This document shows positions 1 to 9,459 of a DNA stretch of 64,000 bases, piece by piece. The DNA is taken from contig NZ_CYSF01000001.1 in NCBI RefSeq assembly GCF_001458435.1, positions 124,001-188,000 of the forward strand. The letters run 5' to 3'. Position numbers and translations under genes: made by a program. Under the pieces are notes generated by a model that ran no database searches, was not told where the DNA came from, and worked only from the letters and a program-made list of their open reading frames with translations. Positions within the stretch are counted from its first letter, which is position 1. Every line of letters begins with the position of its first letter. The stretch is from Thalassovita mediterranea (GTDB taxonomy: Bacteria > Pseudomonadota > Alphaproteobacteria > Rhodobacterales > Rhodobacteraceae).

Positions 1-1683
1 GGCGGCCTGCTGTTTATCGACCTGCGCGACCACTATGGCATCACTCAGGTGATGGCAGACCCCGACAGCCCCGTTTTCAGTGAGCTGGAAAAGGTCCGTT
101 CCGAGTGGTGCATCAAGATCGAAGGCAACGTCATGGCCCGTGACGAAAGCCTGGTGAACCCCGCGATCCCCACCGGTGAGATCGAAGTGTTCATTCGTGA
201 CCTCGACGTGCTGGGCAAAGCCGAAGAGCTGCCGCTGATGGTCTTTGGTGATCAGGAATACCCTGAAGAAACCCGTCTGAAATACCGCTTCCTCGACCTG
301 CGCCGTGAGGCGATGCAGGAAAACATGAAGATGCGTTCCGATGTTGTGATGTCCATGCGCAAGCGTATGTGGGATCTGAACTTCCGCGAATACCAGACGC
401 CGATCATCACCGCGTCCAGCCCCGAAGGTGCGCGCGACTTCCTCGTGCCGTCGCGTCTGCACCCAGGCAAGTTCTACGCCCTGCCGCAGGCGCCGCAGCA
501 GTTCAAACAGCTGATGATGGTTGCAGGCTACGACAAATACTTCCAGATCGCGCCCTGCTTCCGTGACGAAGACCCGCGCGCTGACCGTTCGCCGACCGAC
601 TTCTACCAGCTGGACCTGGAAATGTCGTTTGTCGAACAGCAGGACGTGTTCGACACCATCGCGCCCGTTCTGGCCGGTGTGTTCGAAGAGTTTGGTGGTG
701 GCCGCAAGGTTGACGCGCCGCAGGACTGGCCGCAGATCAGCTACCGCGATGCCGCCCTGTGGTATGGAAGCGACAAGCCCGACCTGCGTAACCCGATCAA
801 GATGCAGATCGTGTCCGAGCATTTCGCCGGGTCCGGCTTTGCCATCTTTGCCAAACTGCTGGAGCAGGAAGGCACTGAGATTCGTGCAATCCCGGCCCCG
901 ACCGGTGGCAGCCGCAAGTTCTGTGACCGCATGAACAAGTTCGCCCAAGGCGAAGGCCTGCCGGGCATGGGCTACATCTTCTGGCGCGAAGGCGCGGACG
1001 GTATGGAAGCGGCTGGTCCGCTGGCCAAAAACATCGGCCCCGAGCGTACCGAAGCGATCCGTCAACAGCTGGGTCTGGGTGTGGGCGATGCGGCCTTCTT
1101 CCTGGGTGGCAAGCCCAAGGCGTTTGAAGCGGTGGCCGGTCGTGCCCGCAACGTCATCGGCGAAGAGCTGGGCCTGATCGACAAAGACCGCTTTGCCTTT
1201 GCATGGATCGTGGACTTCCCGATTTACGAACAGGACGAAGAATCGGGCAAGATCGACTTTGAACACAACCCCTTCTCGATGCCGCAGGGTGGTCTGGACG
1301 CACTGAACGGCGATCCGCTGCAGGTGCTGGGCTATCAATACGATCTGGCCTGTAACGGCTACGAACTGGTGTCGGGCGCGATCCGTAACCACAAGCCTGA
1401 GGTGATGCTGAAAGCCTTTGAAATCGCCGGCTATGGTGAGGAAGAGGTGAAGAGTCGCTTTGGCGCGCTCTACAAGGCGTTCCAATACGGCGCCCCACCG
1501 CACGGTGGCTGTGCCGCAGGTGTGGACCGCATCGTGATGCTGCTGGCCGATCAACAGAACATCCGCGAAGTGGTGATGTTCCCGATGAACCAGCGCGCCG
1601 AAGACCTGATGATGAACGCGCCGTCTGATCCGACCAGCGACCAGCTGATGGAACTGGGCCTGCGCGTGATCCCGCAGGACTGA
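1..1683 (+). CDS. aspS: Aspartyl-tRNA synthetase, 5'-truncated by window edge
   Basis: Class II aminoacyl-tRNA synthetase that charges tRNA-Asp in the cytoplasm. The frame is open from base 1, so the gene begins left of the window; 560 residues are present and roughly 30 of the N-terminal OB-fold are missing for a family of about 590. The [17 protein letters not shown] stretch at the edge is OB-fold. Class II motif 2 ([11 protein letters not shown]) lies near base 560 and motif 3 ([15 protein letters not shown]) near 1501; between them is the bacterial GAD insertion. The [10 protein letters not shown] form after motif 2 is typical of alphaproteobacterial enzymes. Whether it is discriminating or also charges tRNA-Asn cannot be read here. 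The next gene starts two bases after its stop, suggesting cotranscription. Confidence 0.97.
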   Translation, partial: GGLLFIDLRDHYGITQVMADPDSPVFSELEKVRSEWCIKIEGNVMARDESLVNPAIPTGEIEVFIRDLDVLGKAEELPLMVFGDQEYPEETRLKYRFLDLRREAMQENMKMRSDVVMSMRKRMWDLNFREYQTPIITASSPEGARDFLVPSRLHPGKFYALPQAPQQFKQLMMVAGYDKYFQIAPCFRDEDPRADRSPTDFYQLDLEMSFVEQQDVFDTIAPVLAGVFEEFGGGRKVDAPQDWPQISYRDAALWYGSDKPDLRNPIKMQIVSEHFAGSGFAIFAKLLEQEGTEIRAIPAPTGGSRKFCDRMNKFAQGEGLPGMGYIFWREGADGMEAAGPLAKNIGPERTEAIRQQLGLGVGDAAFFLGGKPKAFEAVAGRARNVIGEELGLIDKDRFAFAWIVDFPIYEQDEESGKIDFEHNPFSMPQGGLDALNGDPLQVLGYQYDLACNGYELVSGAIRNHKPEVMLKAFEIAGYGEEEVKSRFGALYKAFQYGAPPHGGCAAGVDRIVMLLADQQNIREVVMFPMNQRAEDLMMNAPSDPTSDQLMELGLRVIPQD

Positions 1684-1685
1684 TC

Positions 1686-2150
1686 ATGAAGGGTGTTTTA
1701 TCCCTTTTTGTCGGCGCGCTCCTTTGGGGCGCGCCGTTTGTTTTGGCTGACGCAATCCCTGCTGGCTTTAACGACGAACAGATTGTCTGGCATAATCTAA
1801 AGCAGGGCCGCGAGCGCGCCGAACAGCAAGGCAAACCTGTTTTCGTTCTCGTGCATGCGACCTGGTGCCCAGTTTGTGGCGAGTATAAATCCGTTTTCTT
1901 TGACCCAGAAATTGTGCGGTTAAGTCAGTCGTTTGTGTTCATTCTGATCGACAAGGATGCAGAGGCTGATGCCGCGAGCACTTTGGCACCAGATGGAAAT
2001 TACGTGCCACGTTCTATGTTCCTGGCTGCTGACGGCACGGTTGATGTGACGCTGAATTCAGGCCGAGATGACTTTCTTTATTTTCTAGCGCCGGATACAC
2101 CGCGACAGCTGCGTCGCAACCTAAAAAGGGCCCTGCAGAGGTTTCGCTGA
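1686..2150 (+). CDS. Exported thioredoxin-like protein
   Basis: A 154-residue protein with an N-terminal signal peptide (residues 1-22, ending VLADA) and a thioredoxin-type WCPVC motif at 60-64, so a periplasmic thiol-disulfide protein is likely. The region around the motif (FVLVHATWCPVCGEYK) resembles the DsbD-gamma/thioredoxin_7 group rather than cytoplasmic thioredoxin, and the predicted cis-Pro segment is YVPRSMFL. It starts two bases after aspS and is probably read through from it. Partner and redox direction (reductase or oxidase) are not visible; no ccd or dsbD gene is adjacent. Confidence 0.8.
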   Translation: MKGVLSLFVGALLWGAPFVLADAIPAGFNDEQIVWHNLKQGRERAEQQGKPVFVLVHATWCPVCGEYKSVFFDPEIVRLSQSFVFILIDKDAEADAASTLAPDGNYVPRSMFLAADGTVDVTLNSGRDDFLYFLAPDTPRQLRRNLKRALQRFR

Positions 2151-2238
2151 AACGTCTAATTGGGTTACGGGGCAGTTTTTGCGACAGATACTGCGACGCC
2201 GTGCGTATAACTGGTTCTGATCTAACCGGAGGCGGCGC

Positions 2239-3645
2239 ATGACGTTTGATCCCATACTGGCGGAAAAACGGTTTGGCTACGGGCTATCGCCCATTGCGGA
2301 ACTGGCCCCTGCGACCAGCGCGGCAGAGGTGCTGGCGCGTGTGCGCGGGCCAGATGACATGGCGGTGCGGTTTCCCGTTGAGGGGTTTTCCACCTTTCGT
2401 GAACGTCTGAAAACCGCACAAGCGGTGCAGCGCCGTGCGCGCCGTGCAGGAACGCAGGTGGCCAAGGCAGAGGCAGACCGCCAGCAAAAGGCGCTGCAAC
2501 GCGCGGCGCGCCAAGGCGAACGTGCATGGTTGTGGCAGGTCATGATGCGCCGCGTCTGGACGCGTGATGGATTTCGCGAACGGCTGACCGCGTTCTGGGG
2601 GGATCATTTCACCGCCCGCGGCAAGGTGGGCGTGCTGAAACGCGCCAGTGTTCCCTATATCGAAGACGCCATTCGTCCTCATATCTTGGGCCGGTTCGAG
2701 GACCTCTTGGCCTCTGCCGTGACCCATCCGTTGATGCTGCACTATCTGGATCAGGCGCAATCAGTAGGTCCAAACAGCATCCGTGCGCGCCGCAAAGAGG
2801 GGGGCGTCGGGCTGAACGAAAACCTCGCCCGTGAGGTGCTGGAACTGCACACGTTGGGCGTTGGCGGTGGCTATAGCCAGCGTGACGTGCGGCAATTGGC
2901 GGAACTCCTGACAGGGCTGAGCTACACGGTCGAAGACGGGCGCAAATTCCGCAATCGATTTGCCGAACCCGGTGCCGAGGAGGTGCTGGGCCAGTCCTAT
3001 GGTGGCGGGCCTGCACGGATGGCGGACATTCGGGCTGTTTTGCGTGATCTGGCGCGTCATCCGACAACCGCACAGCACATTGCTCGAAAACTTGCAGTGC
3101 ATTTTATCGCTGAAACGCCACCCGCTGATCTGGTGGCTGCCTTGGTCGACGCCTACCGCGATACCGAAGGGGATCTGTCCGCGCTTTATCAGGTGTTGCT
3201 GACCCATCCCGCCGCGATGACCCCGCAGCAACAAAACCTGCGCCTACCGGCCGAGTATATGGCCGCGTCTATGCGGGCATTGGCAGTGGCGCCCGAGGTC
3301 TACCACCAATTTGGCCGTGGTCGCCAACGCGAACAGTTTATCGTGCAACTCTTTCAGCGGCCACTGGCGGTCATGGGGCAACCTTGGCAGGAACCGCTGG
3401 GGCCAGATGGCTGGGAAGAGGCCGATGCCAGCTGGCTGACGCCACAAGGGATTGCCGGGCGTCTGCACTGGGCGCTGGAGGCGCCAGTGCGATTGCGTCC
3501 CGATCTACCGGATCCGCGGGTGTTTGTAGAAAGCGCATTGGGTCCGAATGCACCAGAGACTGTGCGTTTTGCTGCGCGCGCCGCTGAGAACCGCCGCGAG
3601 GGGATCGCGCTGGTTTTGGCATCGCCTGCATTCCAGCGCCGATAA
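2239..3645 (+). CDS. DUF1800 family protein
   Basis: 468 residues with the hallmark of the DUF1800 family, NENLAREVLELHTLGVGGG near residues 194-212, followed by a segment that resembles the usual AELLTGL continuation. The start ATG follows a good ribosome site (CGGAGG, 7 bases upstream). No signal peptide is evident. Function is unknown for the family; members are nearly always next to a DUF1501 gene, as here (next gene 10 bases downstream), and the two are thought to act together, perhaps on extracellular or periplasmic substrates. Arg/Ala/Gln-rich helical stretch at about residues 50-95. Confidence 0.85.
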   Translation: MTFDPILAEKRFGYGLSPIAELAPATSAAEVLARVRGPDDMAVRFPVEGFSTFRERLKTAQAVQRRARRAGTQVAKAEADRQQKALQRAARQGERAWLWQVMMRRVWTRDGFRERLTAFWGDHFTARGKVGVLKRASVPYIEDAIRPHILGRFEDLLASAVTHPLMLHYLDQAQSVGPNSIRARRKEGGVGLNENLAREVLELHTLGVGGGYSQRDVRQLAELLTGLSYTVEDGRKFRNRFAEPGAEEVLGQSYGGGPARMADIRAVLRDLARHPTTAQHIARKLAVHFIAETPPADLVAALVDAYRDTEGDLSALYQVLLTHPAAMTPQQQNLRLPAEYMAASMRALAVAPEVYHQFGRGRQREQFIVQLFQRPLAVMGQPWQEPLGPDGWEEADASWLTPQGIAGRLHWALEAPVRLRPDLPDPRVFVESALGPNAPETVRFAARAAENRREGIALVLASPAFQRR

Positions 3646-3655
3646 GGGAGGATAC

Positions 3656-4933
3656 ATGATGACACAGCCTGCGAACGCGAACGGCAGAACCCTGAATCGG
3701 CGGGATTTCCTGCGCAACAGCCTGTCGCAAGGTGCTCTTCTGGGCTGTTCGGCTGCGGCAAGCCCGTTGTTGACGCCTGTGACCTGGGCCGCTGGACCGT
3801 GGGATCACCGATTGGTCGTGATCATTTTGCGGGGGGGTATGGATGGTCTTGATGTGTTGCGCCCTGTTGGTGACCCTGATTTCGCGACCTTGCGCGCGCC
3901 TTTGTTGTCCTCTGGCGCGGCGGGGCTTGATCTGACCGGTTTTCATCAGATGCATCCTGCTCTGGCGCCATTGTTGCCACTATGGCGGCGTGGTGAATTG
4001 GGCTTTGTGCAGGCGGTTTCGACACCATATCGCGACAAACGCAGCCATTTTGACGGGCAGGATCTACTCGAAGCGGGGACTGCCGATCTGACCGCAGCGG
4101 GGCGGGATGGCTGGCTGAACCGGATGTTGCAGACTGTTCCGGGTTTGTCAGGGCAGACGGCTTTTTCTGTAGGGCATGACAATATGCTGCTGCTGCGCGG
4201 GGCAGCGGACGTCGCGCATTGGTCGCCGGATGTGGCGCTGTCTCTCAGCCCACAAGGTGCGCGATTGGCGGAATTGGTCATGCATGATGATCCAGCCTTT
4301 CATGACGCATTTCTGGAGGCGCAGCAGTTGATGTTGGCAAGGGCCACTTCAGATGGGTTGGCGATGGATGCGGCCGCTGCGGATATGATGATGGAACAGG
4401 GCGGGATGGCGGTCACCAGTCAGACCGATGGTCGTCCGGCAGGGATCGAAGCGATCGCCCACTTCACCGCCGAACGCCTACGCGAGGAAACGCGCATTGC
4501 TGCTTTCTCTATTGGCGGGTGGGACACACACCGCAGGCAAGTCCGTGGTATGGATCAGGCCCTAGGTTCATTGGTGCAGGCGATTGAGGCGCTGCGCACA
4601 GATCTGGGCGATGTTTGGCAGAAAACGGCGGTGGTCGCGATGACCGAATTTGGCCGGACAGCGCGCGCAAATGGGACGGACGGGACCGATCACGGCACTG
4701 GTGGCACGATGATGTTTGCGGGCGGTGCGCTGCGTGGTGGGCGTGTCTATGGCGATTGGCCTGGCCTGTCAGAGGCCGCGCTTTATGATCGACGCGATGT
4801 GATGCCGTTGGGCGATGTGCGGGCCTATGCGGGGCAGATTATGCGCGGATTGTTTGGTTTGGATCGCAGTGTCATCGAAACACAGGTTTTCCCGGGTGTA
4901 GATCTGGCGCAGGCGCCTGCACTTCACCTCTGA
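3656..4933 (+). CDS. DUF1501 family protein, Tat-exported
   Basis: 425 residues. The start at 3656 is chosen over an upstream in-frame start inside the DUF1800 gene because AAGGGAGG sits just before ATGATG. A twin-arginine signal is visible (NRRDFLRNSLSQGALLGC, residues 14-31, hydrophobic to about 47), so it is exported folded. Family motifs are present: LRGGMDGLDVL near 60, GGWDTHR near 284 and TEFGRTARANGTDGTDHG near 325; the Asp/His residues in these resemble the metal site of alkaline phosphatase/sulfatase-like folds. Forms a two-gene unit with the DUF1800 gene. Substrate unknown. Confidence 0.87.
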   Translation: MMTQPANANGRTLNRRDFLRNSLSQGALLGCSAAASPLLTPVTWAAGPWDHRLVVIILRGGMDGLDVLRPVGDPDFATLRAPLLSSGAAGLDLTGFHQMHPALAPLLPLWRRGELGFVQAVSTPYRDKRSHFDGQDLLEAGTADLTAAGRDGWLNRMLQTVPGLSGQTAFSVGHDNMLLLRGAADVAHWSPDVALSLSPQGARLAELVMHDDPAFHDAFLEAQQLMLARATSDGLAMDAAAADMMMEQGGMAVTSQTDGRPAGIEAIAHFTAERLREETRIAAFSIGGWDTHRRQVRGMDQALGSLVQAIEALRTDLGDVWQKTAVVAMTEFGRTARANGTDGTDHGTGGTMMFAGGALRGGRVYGDWPGLSEAALYDRRDVMPLGDVRAYAGQIMRGLFGLDRSVIETQVFPGVDLAQAPALHL

Positions 4934-4959
4934 CGGCATGGTGTGACTTGCGCGGATGC

Positions 4960-5685
4960 TCAGGCTTCGGCAACGGCGGCGAGGCGTTTGTGCAGTAGCG
5001 CCTGAACTGTTTGCATCGCGATTGGCCGGGGGGGACGTGGCGCGCAGGTTGATGCAACCGCATCCAGCCGCAGGCAGGCTGTGTGTAGGGCATGATCCTG
5101 CGCACTGTGACTAAGGGACAAGAGGAACTGCACCACATAGTCCAACGTATCCGCATCCATTCCCTGTTCCAGCAGTTTCGCCGCATGGCGCAGATCCTCG
5201 GCATAAATCATCGGGTCGGGGCGAATACGGGTGTCATTGACTGCGCGAGGTTCCAGAGGGCGTTGATCGCCGGGCAGTTGCTGCAGGATCATTTCCTGAA
5301 ATGAGGCCAGCGATGTGAGTGGCTTTGCCATGAACCCGTCTGCCCCTGCATGGGTTGCGGCCTGTTCCTGACTGTCATCCCCGCTGATGGCAACCACGAC
5401 GTCAATCAAACGCGGAGAGCGGGTGATCCGTCGAATAAGATCCAGCCCGCTGCCATCCGGTAGGCCCAGATCCACCAGCAATACCGTGGGGCGATAGACC
5501 CGAAGGTGGCGGTCGGCAGCCGCCAAACTATCCGCCCGACGAATTCGCGCGCCGCTACGTTGGCACAACATCCGCACGGCTTCGCAGGTTAAACGGCTAT
5601 CTTCGACGATCAGGACAGTACGCCCCAACAAGGGCAGTTCGGGCGTAGGGTAGCGCAGTGCGCGGGGCAGGTCGGTATCGTTCAT
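4960..5685 (-). CDS. Response regulator with C-terminal helical region
   Basis: 241 residues. A receiver domain spans about residues 20-142 with the full phosphorylation set: acidic pair in VEDSRLT, phospho-acceptor Asp in LLVDLGLPDGSG, Ser in AISGDDS and Lys in GFMAKPL. The remaining 100 residues are predicted helical and show no DNA-binding, GGDEF or HPT motif that I can identify, so the output is unknown. Convergent with the DUF1501 gene (26 bases between stops) and divergent from mce. No histidine kinase lies nearby, so its partner is elsewhere. Confidence 0.8.
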   Translation of the reverse strand: MNDTDLPRALRYPTPELPLLGRTVLIVEDSRLTCEAVRMLCQRSGARIRRADSLAAADRHLRVYRPTVLLVDLGLPDGSGLDLIRRITRSPRLIDVVVAISGDDSQEQAATHAGADGFMAKPLTSLASFQEMILQQLPGDQRPLEPRAVNDTRIRPDPMIYAEDLRHAAKLLEQGMDADTLDYVVQFLLSLSHSAQDHALHTACLRLDAVASTCAPRPPRPIAMQTVQALLHKRLAAVAEA

Positions 5686-5853
5686 CGCGTCCTCCTGTGC
5701 GGTCAGTGTGCGTCAGGGTGTTGGGACAGGATGAGGGCGAACAGCCTAAGGCAGGGTTAACGTCACGGGCTGCGGCACCTCGGCGCTTGCACGGGGCTGG
5801 GTGGCTGCGCATAAGGGGGGCACTTAAATTCGGTAGCCAGAGGAGAGCCCACC

Positions 5854-6258
5854 ATGATTGGACGTCTGAACCACGTCGCCATCGCCGTCCCCGACCTAGA
5901 AGCCGCGTCCGCGCAATACCGCAACGCGCTGGGTGCCACAGTGGGTGAACCGCAGGACGAACCCGATCACGGTGTGACCGTCGTGTTTATCGAGTTGCCG
6001 AACACCAAGATCGAACTACTCTATCCCCTTGGCGAAGACAGCCCGATCAATGGCTTCCTTGCCAAGAACCCCGCTGGCGGCATCCACCACGTTTGCTACG
6101 AAGTCGAAGACATCATTGCCGCCCGCGATCACCTGAAAGAAACCGGCGCACGTGTGCTTGGCTCTGGCGAGCCCAAGATCGGCGCCCACGGCAAGCCTGT
6201 TCTGTTCCTGCATCCCAAGGACTTTAACGGCTGCCTCGTAGAACTGGAGCAAGTTTGA
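5854..6258 (+). CDS. mce: Methylmalonyl-CoA epimerase
   Basis: 134-residue VOC-fold enzyme interconverting (2R)- and (2S)-methylmalonyl-CoA, needed for propionyl-CoA and ethylmalonyl-CoA pathway flux in the cytoplasm. Two beta-alpha-beta-beta-beta modules are clear. Metal ligands are placed as expected: His7 in LNHVAIAV, His in GGIHHVCYEV, and Glu in CLVELEQV at the C-terminus. AGAGG ribosome site before ATG. It overlaps the following DUF1467 gene (TGATG), a pairing common in Rhodobacterales. MeaB, which protects the mutase acting on its product, is encoded at 27134-28114. Confidence 0.95.
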   Translation: MIGRLNHVAIAVPDLEAASAQYRNALGATVGEPQDEPDHGVTVVFIELPNTKIELLYPLGEDSPINGFLAKNPAGGIHHVCYEVEDIIAARDHLKETGARVLGSGEPKIGAHGKPVLFLHPKDFNGCLVELEQV

Positions 6259-6539
6259 TGGGCCCTACCTCGGCAATTGTCCTATATGCGGTCATTTGGT
6301 TTTTGACGCTGTTTATCGTCCTGCCGATCCGCCTGAAAACACAGGGCGATGTCGGGGAAGTGGTGCCCGGCACCCACGCCGGCGCGCCGGCAGTGACCAA
6401 CCTAAAGAAAAAGACCCTGATCACTACGGTGATTGCGGCGGTTCTGTGGGCGATCATTGCAGGGATCATTCTGACCGGTACGATTACGGTGCGTGATCTG
6501 GACTGGTTCAACCGGATGAGCCAGCCCGATCTGAGCTGA
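6258..6539 (+). CDS. DUF1467 family small membrane protein
   Basis: 93 residues with two predicted membrane helices (about residues 6-25 and 55-78), separated by a short loop containing GDVGEVVPGTHAGAP, the conserved segment of DUF1467. Start chosen at the ATG that overlaps the mce stop; an in-frame TTG one codon earlier is less likely. Function unknown. It is almost always beside mce in related genomes, so a role near CoA metabolism is possible but not shown. Confidence 0.85.
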   Translation: MGPTSAIVLYAVIWFLTLFIVLPIRLKTQGDVGEVVPGTHAGAPAVTNLKKKTLITTVIAAVLWAIIAGIILTGTITVRDLDWFNRMSQPDLS

Positions 6540-6556
6540 TCGGTCGCTTGGAAAAG

Positions 6557-6586
6557 AAAACGGCGCCTTGCGGGGCGCCGTTTTTT
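6557..6586. terminator. Bidirectional Rho-independent terminator
   Basis: Perfect 11-base stem, AAAACGGCGCC with GGCGCCGTTTT, loop of 6, then six T on the plus strand; the A-run on the left gives a U-tract for the other strand. It lies between the convergent DUF1467 and CysZ-like genes and can serve both. Confidence 0.9.
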
Positions 6587-6605
6587 GTTGGTCCTGTGGT
6601 GCGTT

Positions 6606-7313
6606 CTATTGCTGTTTGGCCGCGACCGCGTGGAAAATGTGGGTAAAGGTCGCCGCGCCCAAAATCGGGATTGCCAGGTTCATCAGCGGCACCGATAGCG
6701 GGATTGCCATCAGTGTGCCCGCCAGCCAGATGGTTCCCATGTGTTTACGCCGCAACTGTTTGGCGCCTGCGCGCCCGACACGGCGGATCGCCGCAAGCGT
6801 GAAGTATTCACGGCCCAGAAGAAACCCGTTCAGCGCCCAGAAGATGAACAGCGCAAACGGGCTGAAGATCGCGTAGACAACCAAGGCCAAGAGGTTCGCA
6901 GCGATAATGATCCCTAGAAAGTTCACGGTATCTTTCACCGCCTCGCCAAACGGGACTGATGTTGCGGCTGGCAGATGGGGGTAGTGCTTGTCCTCTACCG
7001 CGTGCGCGACATCGTCGAGGAACATTGAGGTGATGGCAGAGGCCACGGGGACCATCAAAAATACCGATAGGACGATCATGAACAACAGGCTGGCCCAAGT
7101 GGCCAGATCGTTAACCCAAGTCACTTCACCCACCACAGGCAGGGTGCTGGATGGCCCCAAAATCCACTGCAGGAACCAAAGGAAGCCGACATAGGCCATC
7201 GCCAGCAGTACGATTGTCAGCCCGATACCCAGCCACAGAACGCGGCGGAACCTTGGATCGCCGAGTTGGCCCAGTGTTTTGGCAAAGGCGGCAAAAATCA
7301 TTCCGACACCCAT
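6606..7313 (-). CDS. EI24/CysZ-like membrane protein
   Basis: 235 residues with several hydrophobic helices (about 25-50, 70-95, 140-175, 200-225) and the EI24-family pattern, including VPVASAITSMFLDDVAHAVE near residues 88-107 and GFLLGREYFTL near 162. E. coli CysZ in this family is a sulfate channel; substrate cannot be assigned from sequence alone, and no cys gene is near. The ORF begins at 7313, but an ATG at 7301 would give a 4-base overlap with the upstream nitroreductase stop and is an equally good start. The two genes are likely cotranscribed. Confidence 0.8.
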   Translation of the reverse strand: MGVGMIFAAFAKTLGQLGDPRFRRVLWLGIGLTIVLLAMAYVGFLWFLQWILGPSSTLPVVGEVTWVNDLATWASLLFMIVLSVFLMVPVASAITSMFLDDVAHAVEDKHYPHLPAATSVPFGEAVKDTVNFLGIIIAANLLALVVYAIFSPFALFIFWALNGFLLGREYFTLAAIRRVGRAGAKQLRRKHMGTIWLAGTLMAIPLSVPLMNLAIPILGAATFTHIFHAVAAKQQ

Positions 7314-7891
7314 GTTGTCACAGCCTCTAGATCCGGACGGGGGCGTTCAGGCGGCACGGTCTTTTCCGTGCCGATATGGATCAGGCCCGCGATGCGTTCG
7401 TTATCGGCCAGACCTAGACCCCGCGTGACAAATTCACGGTCATGACTGGCCCAGCCGGACAGCCAGTTCGCCCCCCAGCCCGATGCCAGCGCCGCATTCA
7501 GCAGCTGCAGGCAGGCGGCACCGGCGGAATAGGTGATTTCGACGGCGGGGACTTTCTCATTCGGTTTGACGATCTCCACCACGGCGATGGCCAGATTGCC
7601 GTTGGCAAACTGATCAACGCCTTTTTGCACCTGCACCTCATCCAGTCCCAGCACCTGTCCACGTTCGCCTGCTAGCGCGGCCAGACGGGTCAGTGCGGGT
7701 TTTTCCAGCACGATGAACCGCCACGGCTCCAGCTTGCCATGATCGGGGCTGCGCGCAGCGGCGGTCAGGATCGGCCGCAACTCTTCGCGGCTGGGAATCG
7801 GTGTGGTCAGCGTTTTGGCAGGGCGCGAACGGCGGGTCAGCAGAAACTCAAGCGCAGCAGGGTTGGGGGACAGGGGGCGGATTTCGGGCAT
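7298..7891 (-). CDS. Nitroreductase family protein (YdjA-like)
   Basis: 197-residue FMN-dependent oxidoreductase of the nitroreductase fold, single domain, size of the YdjA subgroup. Visible features are the N-terminal RRSRPAKTL phosphate-binding Arg cluster, AARSPDHGKLEPWRFIVLE (flavin contact) and GWGANWLSGW late in the protein. Physiological substrate unknown; members reduce nitro compounds or quinones with NAD(P)H. Overlaps the start of the CysZ-like gene. Confidence 0.88.
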   Translation of the reverse strand: MPEIRPLSPNPAALEFLLTRRSRPAKTLTTPIPSREELRPILTAAARSPDHGKLEPWRFIVLEKPALTRLAALAGERGQVLGLDEVQVQKGVDQFANGNLAIAVVEIVKPNEKVPAVEITYSAGAACLQLLNAALASGWGANWLSGWASHDREFVTRGLGLADNERIAGLIHIGTEKTVPPERPRPDLEAVTTWVSE

Positions 7892-8047
7892 CGCGTCTCT
7901 TTCTTTGGCAGGTAGCGCTTATGTCGGGGGTAGCTGCCCTGTGGTCAAGGTGGCGGGGGGATGTTAATTCTGCTGCGCACTATCCAGCGCCCTCAGCACC
8001 TTGTCCACCGGATTTCAGACGCTCGGGCCGCAGTGAAGGCCGCATAT

Positions 8048-8317
8048 ATGACCACCAAGAACACCACTGAGGCTGACCTGTCCGCACATATCGCCCAAGG
8101 CGTTTTGTCAGTCAAAGTCACGCCCAAAGCATCGCGCAATCGAATTTCTGTGACTGCGGACGGCGTGCGTGTCTATGTCACGGCGGTGCCCGAGGGCGGC
8201 AAGGCGAATGGTGCCGTGCAAAAACTGTTGGCCAAGGCGCTAGGCCTCGCCAAATCTCGTGTGGTGTTGATCCGCGGCGACACCAGCCGTGACAAGCTGT
8301 TTCGCATCGACGGGTAA
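8048..8317 (+). CDS. DUF167 family protein (YggU)
   Basis: 89 residues. ATG at 8048 is chosen because the conserved family begins just after it; an upstream extension to 7961 has poor coding character. Family signature KVTPKASRN followed by PEGGKANGAVQKLLAKAL and the final RGDTSRDK. Small alpha-beta protein of unknown function, conserved from bacteria to eukaryotes. Stands alone between the divergent nitroreductase and a convergent small gene. Confidence 0.9.
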   Translation: MTTKNTTEADLSAHIAQGVLSVKVTPKASRNRISVTADGVRVYVTAVPEGGKANGAVQKLLAKALGLAKSRVVLIRGDTSRDKLFRIDG

Positions 8318-8324
8318 GAGGCCC

Positions 8325-8567
8325 TTACTTGGGCGGATCAGCGCGCAGCTTGTAGACGCCTTCTGGCAGATCCAGCGCTGCAGCCAATTCCTGTAGTTGA
8401 TGCAGGGACAGAGTGATCTTGCTGACCTCATCCGTACGGGGATCGTATTGCTCTATCGTCACACATTCCTGAAAGGCATGGATGCTAACATCCTCTTGCA
8501 GAGGCGTTTCGCCTTCATCCATCAGCGTGACAACAGTGGCGTCGAAGTCGTGTTCGATGGTAAACAT
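8325..8567 (-). CDS. Conserved small acidic protein of unknown function
   Basis: 80 residues, acidic, no signal peptide or membrane segment, no recognised domain. It begins MFTIEHDFDATVVTLMDEG, contains the ECVTIEQYDP strand-like segment and ends in a helix (LHQLQELAAALDLPEGVYKL). Codon use matches neighbours, and the protein-like composition and compact placement 7 bases from the DUF167 stop support a real gene. I do not recognise a function. Confidence 0.65.
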   Translation of the reverse strand: MFTIEHDFDATVVTLMDEGETPLQEDVSIHAFQECVTIEQYDPRTDEVSKITLSLHQLQELAAALDLPEGVYKLRADPPK

Positions 8568-8677
8568 ACCTTAACGATAGGCGCTTAGGCTTGGGATGCA
8601 AAGGGATTTGGCGTGATGCGCTGTAGGCTGGTGCCGTGATGAAACGGTGCTACATTGTCCCGCGAAGGAGGTTTGCA

Positions 8678-9433
8678 ATGCAGTTTTTAGGCACCTTGGC
8701 GCTGTTCCCACCGTTGCCCGCCATGTCCGTGATACGCGCAGGTGTCGCTGTTGTGGTCTTGGCCTTTGTGCTGGCGGGATGCAGCATTCCGACAGTTGGA
8801 CCGGGGTATCAGCCGGGGTTTGGCAACGGCGGGCAGGCTGTTGAGCGTCAGGTTGCGGAACAGTTCATCCAGGTTGTTGAAACCGTTGAACCTGTGGCGG
8901 AACGCGAGTGCCGCCGCCGCACGCGCGGTGAAAACTGTGATTTCCTGATCGTGGTAGACGATCGCCCTGATCAGCCCCCTAACGCGCATCAATTTGTGAC
9001 GGATAGCGGTCAGCCAGTGATCGCATTTACCTATTCGTTGTTGGAAACCGTACGCAACGCAGATGAATTGGCGTTTGTTATGGGGCATGAGGCTGCGCAC
9101 CATATTGCCGGCCACCTTGATCGTCAGGCCGCCAGCGCACTGGAGGGGGCAACCATTTTGGGGGGGCTGGTCAGTTTGCGTGGTGGCAACGCACAGCAGA
9201 TCGAAGAAGCCCAGCAAATTGGCGCCCTGATCGGGTCGCGCCGGTATTCCAAGGATTTTGAACTCGAGGCGGATGCGCTAGGAACAGTCATTTCGTTAAA
9301 GGCGGGGTTTGATCCGGTGCGCGGCGCAGCTTTCTTTGACCGCTTGCCTGACCCTGGAAATCAGTTTTTAGGGACACACCCGCCCAACGCGGATCGTTTG
9401 GCCACGGTGCGCAAAACGGCAGCCGCGCTTTAA
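8678..9433 (+). CDS. M48-family metalloprotease, lipoprotein
   Basis: 251 residues. ATG at 8678 follows an exact AAGGAGG ribosome site 6 bases upstream; an internal ATG at 8723 would give a more standard 19-residue lipoprotein signal but lacks a ribosome site. Lipobox LAGC with Cys35, so it is an envelope lipoprotein. Zinc protease motif HEAAHH near residue 147 and the third ligand in FELEADALG near 193, then the THPPNADRL C-terminal family motif. Similar to LoiP/YcaL-type periplasmic peptidases that act in outer-membrane quality control. Confidence 0.88.
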   Translation: MQFLGTLALFPPLPAMSVIRAGVAVVVLAFVLAGCSIPTVGPGYQPGFGNGGQAVERQVAEQFIQVVETVEPVAERECRRRTRGENCDFLIVVDDRPDQPPNAHQFVTDSGQPVIAFTYSLLETVRNADELAFVMGHEAAHHIAGHLDRQAASALEGATILGGLVSLRGGNAQQIEEAQQIGALIGSRRYSKDFELEADALGTVISLKAGFDPVRGAAFFDRLPDPGNQFLGTHPPNADRLATVRKTAAAL

Positions 9434-9459
9434 TCATTCGGAAAAGTCGAACAAGATAA